64,000 nt of DNA from Hydrogenophilales bacterium 28-61-23 (GTDB taxonomy: Bacteria; Pseudomonadota; Gammaproteobacteria; Burkholderiales; Thiobacillaceae), in NCBI GenBank assembly GCA_002281555.1, contig NCGJ01000001.1, positions 248,001 through 312,000 of the forward strand, in the 5' to 3' direction. The notes below the pieces were generated by a model. That model was not told the DNA's origin. It ran no database searches and was given only the letters and a program-made list of their open reading frames with translations. The translations under genes were made by a program, and so were the position numbers. Shown here in pieces: positions 58,698 through 64,000 of the stretch; within the stretch, counting starts at the first letter, position 1; every line of letters starts with the position of its first letter.

Positions 58698-59491
58698 AAT
58701 CCGCGCTGCAAACGCGCATTGCCACCGCGACCCCCTTGATCGCCGGTTTTCTGGCGGCGCTCTACTGGGCGCCAGCGCCAGTCTGGATAGGCCTGACCGG
58801 CCTCGTCCTGCTGCTGGCGGCGTGGGAATGGGCCGCGATGGCCGGACTGGGCCGGATTCCTGGCTTGATCTACGCCGTCCTGCTCTGCGCGGCCGGCAAC
58901 GGGCTCGCCTTCACTGCGCCCAGCCTGGCCGAACCGTTCTATCCCGCCCTCGCCTTCTGGTTGCTGGCGCCGACCCTGCTCGCTCGCGCGGTCGCGGTTC
59001 GACCGGCGGCGCTACACCTTGGACTCGGCATCATCGTCCTGCTGCCCACGCAACTCGGCCTGATCGCGCTGCGCGACATCAGCCCCGATCTGCTGCTGGT
59101 TGTGGTCGGCGTCGTGGTCATTGCCGATACCGCCGCCTATTTCTCCGGCCGCGCCTTCGGCAAACACAAACTGGCGCCCAGCATCAGCCCGGGCAAAACC
59201 TGGGAAGGCGCGATCGGCGCCTGGCTGGCCATCACGATCTACGCGCTGCTGCTGTATGTTTACGCGCCCGCCACGATCAAGCTGCAATGCCTGCCGCAAG
59301 CCCTGGCGCTGTTCTGGGCATTGTTCGGGCTGTCCGTGCTGGGCGACCTGTTCGAAAGCACGCTCAAACGCCAGGCCGGCATCAAGGACAGCGGCACGCT
59401 GCTGCCCGGGCACGGCGGTATTCTGGATCGCATCGACAGCCTTACCGCTGTGCTGCCCGCCGCAACTCTGTTCTGGATGTGGTTGAAATGA
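58682..59491 (+). CDS. cdsA: phosphatidate cytidylyltransferase
   Basis: 269 residues. Eight or so helices and the C-terminal signature [19 protein letters not shown] then [15 protein letters not shown]. The ATG at 58682 is inside the right repeat of the MITE-like element, which supplies about five codons. Makes CDP-diacylglycerol. Confidence 0.96.
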   Translation: MQVSTKSALQTRIATATPLIAGFLAALYWAPAPVWIGLTGLVLLLAAWEWAAMAGLGRIPGLIYAVLLCAAGNGLAFTAPSLAEPFYPALAFWLLAPTLLARAVAVRPAALHLGLGIIVLLPTQLGLIALRDISPDLLLVVVGVVVIADTAAYFSGRAFGKHKLAPSISPGKTWEGAIGAWLAITIYALLLYVYAPATIKLQCLPQALALFWALFGLSVLGDLFESTLKRQAGIKDSGTLLPGHGGILDRIDSLTAVLPAATLFWMWLK

Positions 59492-60693
59492 CTTTGCACT
59501 CACTGACGATACTGGGCGCCACCGGCACCATCGGCGTCAATACGCTCGATGTCGTCGCGCGCCATCCGGAAAAATTCCGCGTCGTCGCGCTGACCGGCCA
59601 GAACCAGATCGAGAAGCTGGCCGAGCAATGCCTGCGCTTCCATCCACGCTATGCCGTCGTGCTGGACGCCGACAAGGCGCAAGCGTTGGAGGCGTTACTC
59701 GCGGGCACCGACACGGAAATCCTGGTCGGCATCGAGGCGCTGGAGTTCGTTTCCAGCTTGCCGGAGGTCGACAGCGTGATGGCCGCCATCGTCGGCGCGG
59801 CCGGGTTACGTCCGGCGCTCGCCGCCGCCCGTGCCGGCAAACGAGTACTCCTGGCCAATAAAGAAACCCTGGTCATGGCGGGCCGTTTTTTCATGCAGGC
59901 GGTGCGCGACCACAACGCCACCTTGCTACCCATCGATAGCGAGCACAACGCGGTGTTCCAGTCGATGCCGGCCGCTTACTTCCAACGTAACAACACCGGC
60001 GACCTCAAGGCGCACGGCGTGCGCCGCGTTCTGCTGACCGCGTCCGGCGGGCCGTTCCGCACGCGCGAACTGGATACTCTCAAGGACATCACGCCGGAAC
60101 AGGCCATCGCCCACCCGAACTGGGTCATGGGCAAGAAAATCTCGGTCGACTCCGCCACCATGATGAACAAGGGCCTCGAAGTCATCGAAGCGCGCTGGTT
60201 GTTCAACGCCCAACCGGAGCAGATCGAAGTCGTCATTCATCCGCAAAGCATCGTCCACAGCATGGTTGAGTACCTGGATGGCTCCGTGCTGGCGCAGCTT
60301 TCCAACCCGGACATGCGCACGCCGATCGCGCATTCCCTGGCCTACCCGGAGCGGATCGAGGCTGGCGTCAACTGGCTCGATCTGACCAAGATCGGCACGC
60401 TGACTTTCGAGGCGCCCGATCTGCGCCGCTTTCCCTGCCTCGGACTGGCCTATCAGGCGCTAGCCGCCGGCGGCGCCGCGCCGGCGATGCTCAATGCCGC
60501 CAACGAGGAAGTCGTGGCCGCATTTCTGGACAAGCGAATTCCTTACCTGTCCATCGCCGCCACGCTCGATGCCGTCTTGCAGCGATTGGCCGATCAGCCG
60601 GCGGACTCGTTGGAGGATCTGATGGTGGCGGATGCGGCCGCCCGCGCCATGGCGCGAGAACTCATCGCCGCAAACAGCTTCAATCCGGTATGA
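59488..60693 (+). CDS. dxr: 1-deoxy-D-xylulose 5-phosphate reductoisomerase
   Basis: 401 residues. [13 protein letters not shown] nucleotide site, [43 protein letters not shown] isoprenoid pathway. ATGA overlap with cdsA. Confidence 0.98.
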   Translation: MTLHSLTILGATGTIGVNTLDVVARHPEKFRVVALTGQNQIEKLAEQCLRFHPRYAVVLDADKAQALEALLAGTDTEILVGIEALEFVSSLPEVDSVMAAIVGAAGLRPALAAARAGKRVLLANKETLVMAGRFFMQAVRDHNATLLPIDSEHNAVFQSMPAAYFQRNNTGDLKAHGVRRVLLTASGGPFRTRELDTLKDITPEQAIAHPNWVMGKKISVDSATMMNKGLEVIEARWLFNAQPEQIEVVIHPQSIVHSMVEYLDGSVLAQLSNPDMRTPIAHSLAYPERIEAGVNWLDLTKIGTLTFEAPDLRRFPCLGLAYQALAAGGAAPAMLNAANEEVVAAFLDKRIPYLSIAATLDAVLQRLADQPADSLEDLMVADAAARAMARELIAANSFNPV

Positions 60694-62057
60694 CCACGCT
60701 GCTCGCATTTGTGGCCACCCTGGCCATCCTCATCGTCTTTCACGAATTCGGCCACTATCTGGTCGCGCGTCTGGCCGGCGTGAAGGTTCTGCGTTTTTCC
60801 ATCGGTTTCGGCAAAGTCCTGGCTCAGCGTACCGACAGCAACGGTACCGAATGGGCCTTGGCCGCGATACCCATGGGCGGCTACGTGAAAATGCTGGACG
60901 AGCGCGAAGCGCCGGTCGCGCCGGAATTGCTCGACCAAGCCTTCAATCGCAAATCCGTGGCGGCGCGCGCGGCGATAGTCGCCGCCGGCCCCCTGGCCAA
61001 TTTCCTGCTCGCCATTCTGTTGTTCTGGGCGCTGTTCATGTCTGGCGTGCCCATCCTGAAACCGGTGCTCGGCGAAGCGCCAAGTGGAACGCCGGCGGCG
61101 CTGGCCGGGATCAAATCGGGCGAGATGGTTACCGCGGTCAATGGCGAGCGCGTGGAAAGCTTTCAGGATCTTCATTGGCTCGCGCTCAAACACACCATCG
61201 GCGACGACGACCTGAGTATCGATACGGTCGATGCCAAAGGTTATCTGGCGCATCGGCTGCTTACTCTGACCCAGGCCGATGGACAGTCCAAGCGTGACGA
61301 AACCTTCGAACAATCGCCATTGAAAGCGCTCGGCCTGGTGCGCTATTTGCCGCCATTAGCGCCGGTGCTGGCCGAGGTAGTGCCCAAAGGGGCCGCCGAT
61401 CGGGCCGGCTTGCGGCCAGGCGACCGCATTCGCGCTATCGATGACCGCCCCATCGGCCATTGGGATGAAATGGTCAATATTGTTCGCGCTTCGCCCAATA
61501 TCGGTTTGCATTTTCAGGTCGAGCGACAAGGCCAGCTGCGCGAATTCACGGTGCGGCCGGAATCGGTAGCCAGTGCCGGCAAGACCAGCGGCCGCATCGG
61601 CGCTGCACCGAAAATCGATCCGGCCTTGTTTGAGCCCTATCAGGCCGAAGCCCGCTATGGCCCGTTGGAAGCCTTGTCCAGAGCGCTGGATCGGACTCGG
61701 GAGCTTTCCGTGTTCAGCCTGGAGATGCTGGGCCGCATGTTGATAGGCGAGGTTTCGGTCAAAAACCTGTCCGGGCCGATCACCATCGCCGATTACGCCG
61801 GACAATCCGCCGCGAGTGGCGTCGGCAGTTTCATCGCATTTTTAGCGCTGGTCAGCATCAGTCTAGGCGTGCTTAACCTCCTCCCGGTGCCATTACTGGA
61901 TGGGGGCCACTTACTGTATTATTTCGTCGAATTTTTGACCGGGAAACCTGTACCCGAGCGGGTTCAGGAAATCGGCCAACGCATAGGAATCGGCCTTCTG
62001 GGTCTGCTGATGTTCTTCGCCCTGTTCAACGACCTGCAACGACTTTTTGTCGGATAA
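60690..62057 (+). CDS. rseP: site-2 protease RseP
   Basis: 455 residues. Zinc [11 protein letters not shown] near residue 17, two PDZ domains, [13 protein letters not shown] (third ligand). Cleaves anti-sigma-E and signal peptides. Confidence 0.97.
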   Translation: MTTLLAFVATLAILIVFHEFGHYLVARLAGVKVLRFSIGFGKVLAQRTDSNGTEWALAAIPMGGYVKMLDEREAPVAPELLDQAFNRKSVAARAAIVAAGPLANFLLAILLFWALFMSGVPILKPVLGEAPSGTPAALAGIKSGEMVTAVNGERVESFQDLHWLALKHTIGDDDLSIDTVDAKGYLAHRLLTLTQADGQSKRDETFEQSPLKALGLVRYLPPLAPVLAEVVPKGAADRAGLRPGDRIRAIDDRPIGHWDEMVNIVRASPNIGLHFQVERQGQLREFTVRPESVASAGKTSGRIGAAPKIDPALFEPYQAEARYGPLEALSRALDRTRELSVFSLEMLGRMLIGEVSVKNLSGPITIADYAGQSAASGVGSFIAFLALVSISLGVLNLLPVPLLDGGHLLYYFVEFLTGKPVPERVQEIGQRIGIGLLGLLMFFALFNDLQRLFVG

Positions 62058-62064
62058 CCGCCCC

Positions 62065-64000
62065 ATGCTTTCTTTTCGTCTTCTTCCGCTTTGCCCCGCC
62101 ATGCTCGCCTTGGCTTTTCTTTCGGCGCAAGCACAAGCCTTTGATTCATTCGAGGTCAAAGATATCCGGGTGGAAGGCATCCAGCGCACTGAGGCTGGCA
62201 CGGTATTCAGCTACCTGCCGGTCAAGGTCGGCGAAACGCTGACCGCGCAACGCGCGGCCGAAGCCATCAAAGCGCTCTATGCCACAGGTTTTTTCAAGGA
62301 TGTGCGCCTGGAAGCCAACAACGATGTGCTAGTGGTCACGGTGGAAGAACGCCCGGGTATCGCGAGCGTCGATTTCACCGGCATGAAGGAATTCCCGAAA
62401 GACGAAATCAAAACCGGTCTCAAACAAATCGGCTTGGCGGAAGGCCGCATCCTGGACAAGTCGTTACTGGATAAAGCGGAGCAGGAGCTGAAACGGCAAT
62501 ACTTCAATCGGGGCATGTACGCGGTTCAGGTGAAGGCCGTGTCGACACCGCTGGAGCGCAATCGGGTCGCGATCAGTTTTGAAGTCAATGAAGGCGAGGT
62601 CACCAAGATCCGCTCGATCAACATCGTCGGCGCCAAGGTTTTTCCCGAAAAACAACTGTTGAAATTGTTCAATCTGAGAACACCCGGCTGGCTGAGCTGG
62701 TGGAGTAAAAACGACCAGTATTCGAAGCAGAAACTGTCGGGAGATCTGGAAACCTTGCGCTCGCATTACCTGAATCAGGGTTACCTGGAGTTCAACGTCG
62801 AATCCACCCAGGTTTCGATCACGCCGGACAAGAAAGATATCTACATCACCATCAATATCAACGAAGGTGAGCGCTACACGGTGGCCGATATCAAATTCGC
62901 CGGCGATTTGCCGGTAGCGGAAAGCGAATTGAGAGGATTGGTCAGTTTGAAGGCTGGCGAAGTTTTCTCGCGCGAACGGCTGAACGAATCCAGCAAAAAA
63001 ATCGGCGACCGCCTGGGCAATGAAGGTTATGCCTTCTCGAATGTGAATGCGGCCCCGGAGATCGATAAAGACAAACGCAGCGCCAGCTTTACGTTTCTGG
63101 TCGACCCAGGCAGAAAAGTCTATGTTCGCCGCATCAATGTCACTGGCAACACCAAAACGAAGGATGAAGTCGTGCGGCGAGAAATGCGCCAGATGGAAGG
63201 CGCATGGTATGCCGCCGACAAGGTCAACCGTTCGCGCGAACGGGTTGAGCGGCTTGGCTTTTTCAAGGAAACCACCATTGAAACGCCGCCGGTGCCAGGC
63301 ACAACCGATCAGGTCGATGTCAATATCAACGTGACCGAGCAACCCACCGGCAACATATTGCTGGGCGCCGGTTTTTCCAGTTCGGACGGCCTGGTTCTAT
63401 CGGGCTCGGTTTCGCAAAACAACCTGTTCGGCACTGGCAATCGTCTTTCAGTCCAGATCAACAGCGGCAGCGTCAACAAGGTATTTTCCCTGTCTTACAC
63501 CAATCCCTATTTCACCCAGGACGGCGTCAGCCTCGGTTACGACATTTATCAACGCAATGTGAATACATCCAGCCTGAATAGCGTCGCCGATTACGACACC
63601 TCCACTATCGGCGCCGGTGTACGACTGGGCGTGCCGATCACCGAACTTGATACGGTCAATTTCGGACTCGCTTACGAACAGGTCGCGCTGGATCTGTCCG
63701 CCACCGCGCCGAATGTCTACCACGACTACGCCGGCCAGTACGAACCGGCGTGTGCCGGTCCGACTGGCTACAACACGGCGTGTGGCTCCACGACCAACTC
63801 GCTCCGTTTCGAAACCGGTTGGGCGCGCGACTCGCGCGACAGCCTCCTGTATCCAACCAAAGGCACGTTTCAACGTGCTTTCCTGGAGGCCGGCACCCCG
63901 CTGGGCGACCTCAACTACTACAAATTGAACTATCAATATCAGTGGCTACGTCCGCTCTCGCGCAGCGTAAGCCTGATGTTGAACGGTGAAATCGGCCTTG
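62065..64000 (+). CDS. bamA: outer-membrane assembly protein BamA (3' end outside window)
   Basis: About 645 codons visible. Signal peptide (PAMLALAFLSAQAQA), POTRA repeats (EVKDIRVEGIQRTEAGTVF and others) and start of the barrel (GAGFSSSDGLVLSGSVSQNNLFG). Normal order after rseP; frame open to the window end. Confidence 0.97.
   Translation, partial: MLSFRLLPLCPAMLALAFLSAQAQAFDSFEVKDIRVEGIQRTEAGTVFSYLPVKVGETLTAQRAAEAIKALYATGFFKDVRLEANNDVLVVTVEERPGIASVDFTGMKEFPKDEIKTGLKQIGLAEGRILDKSLLDKAEQELKRQYFNRGMYAVQVKAVSTPLERNRVAISFEVNEGEVTKIRSINIVGAKVFPEKQLLKLFNLRTPGWLSWWSKNDQYSKQKLSGDLETLRSHYLNQGYLEFNVESTQVSITPDKKDIYITININEGERYTVADIKFAGDLPVAESELRGLVSLKAGEVFSRERLNESSKKIGDRLGNEGYAFSNVNAAPEIDKDKRSASFTFLVDPGRKVYVRRINVTGNTKTKDEVVRREMRQMEGAWYAADKVNRSRERVERLGFFKETTIETPPVPGTTDQVDVNINVTEQPTGNILLGAGFSSSDGLVLSGSVSQNNLFGTGNRLSVQINSGSVNKVFSLSYTNPYFTQDGVSLGYDIYQRNVNTSSLNSVADYDTSTIGAGVRLGVPITELDTVNFGLAYEQVALDLSATAPNVYHDYAGQYEPACAGPTGYNTACGSTTNSLRFETGWARDSRDSLLYPTKGTFQRAFLEAGTPLGDLNYYKLNYQYQWLRPLSRSVSLMLNGEIGL

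Overview
The window looks like chromosome of a GC-rich betaproteobacterium. The tmRNA tag peptide is ANDETYALAA, the rpsB-tsf-pyrH-frr-uppS-cdsA-dxr-rseP-bamA cluster is collinear, and a six-gene rsx/rnf operon and a TorF-type porin are present. I cannot fix the genus; a Thiobacillus-like or related sulfur-oxidiser is a guess.

Layout. (1) 1-4.3 kb: a CobD/CbiB-like membrane protein, a GyrI-like protein, a secreted metallo-beta-lactamase-fold enzyme, a cupin, HU, and an exported protein built of about twelve 12-13-residue repeats. (2) 4.6-17.3 kb: the tmRNA gene, whose 3' end is the attachment site of a roughly 9.3-kb island (integrase, AlpA, DUF927 helicase-like protein, an origin-like GGTAAC cluster, a nuclease-methylase plus specificity subunit, an Mrr-like nuclease). 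Past the right end lie an exo/endonuclease gene, a TacAT-type toxin-antitoxin pair and a palindrome-rich stretch. (3) 17.4-23.4 kb: a PhnD-PAS-PAS-GGDEF diguanylate cyclase, one copy of a two-gene module (RNase-H-fold-like protein plus zinc ribbon) and katG. (4) 23.4-41.2 kb: a potassium region with a broken kdpB-kdpC remnant, a CorA-like protein, the second module copy, a short KdpD with KdpE, fixABCX, a miniature SecD with SecF, a PtsN-like EIIA, a TorF porin and an intact kdpFABC operon with extra small membrane ORFs. (5) 41.2-54.4 kb: CDGSH protein, rsxABCDGE, a PEP-CTERM metalloprotease-like protein, nth, FIST, DUF1841 and an RND pump with adaptor. (6) 54.6-64 kb: translation, isoprenoid, phospholipid and outer-membrane genes, with a 178-bp MITE-like element between uppS and cdsA.

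The most coherent new signal is a 19-bp direct-repeat box (CATYAARA, 3 nt, CGTAAAGA; 11-bp period, the OmpR/KdpE style). It occurs upstream of both module copies, kdpFABC, and a small-ORF/EIIA pair, and one copy lies in the divergent region shared with kdpDE. It suggests a potassium regulon that includes uncharacterised genes: a catalytically dead IS110-like RNase H fold protein with a 58-aa zinc ribbon (duplicated), a CorA-like protein, a PtsN-like EIIA and probably an outer-membrane porin. All regulatory and functional claims for it are inference from sequence.
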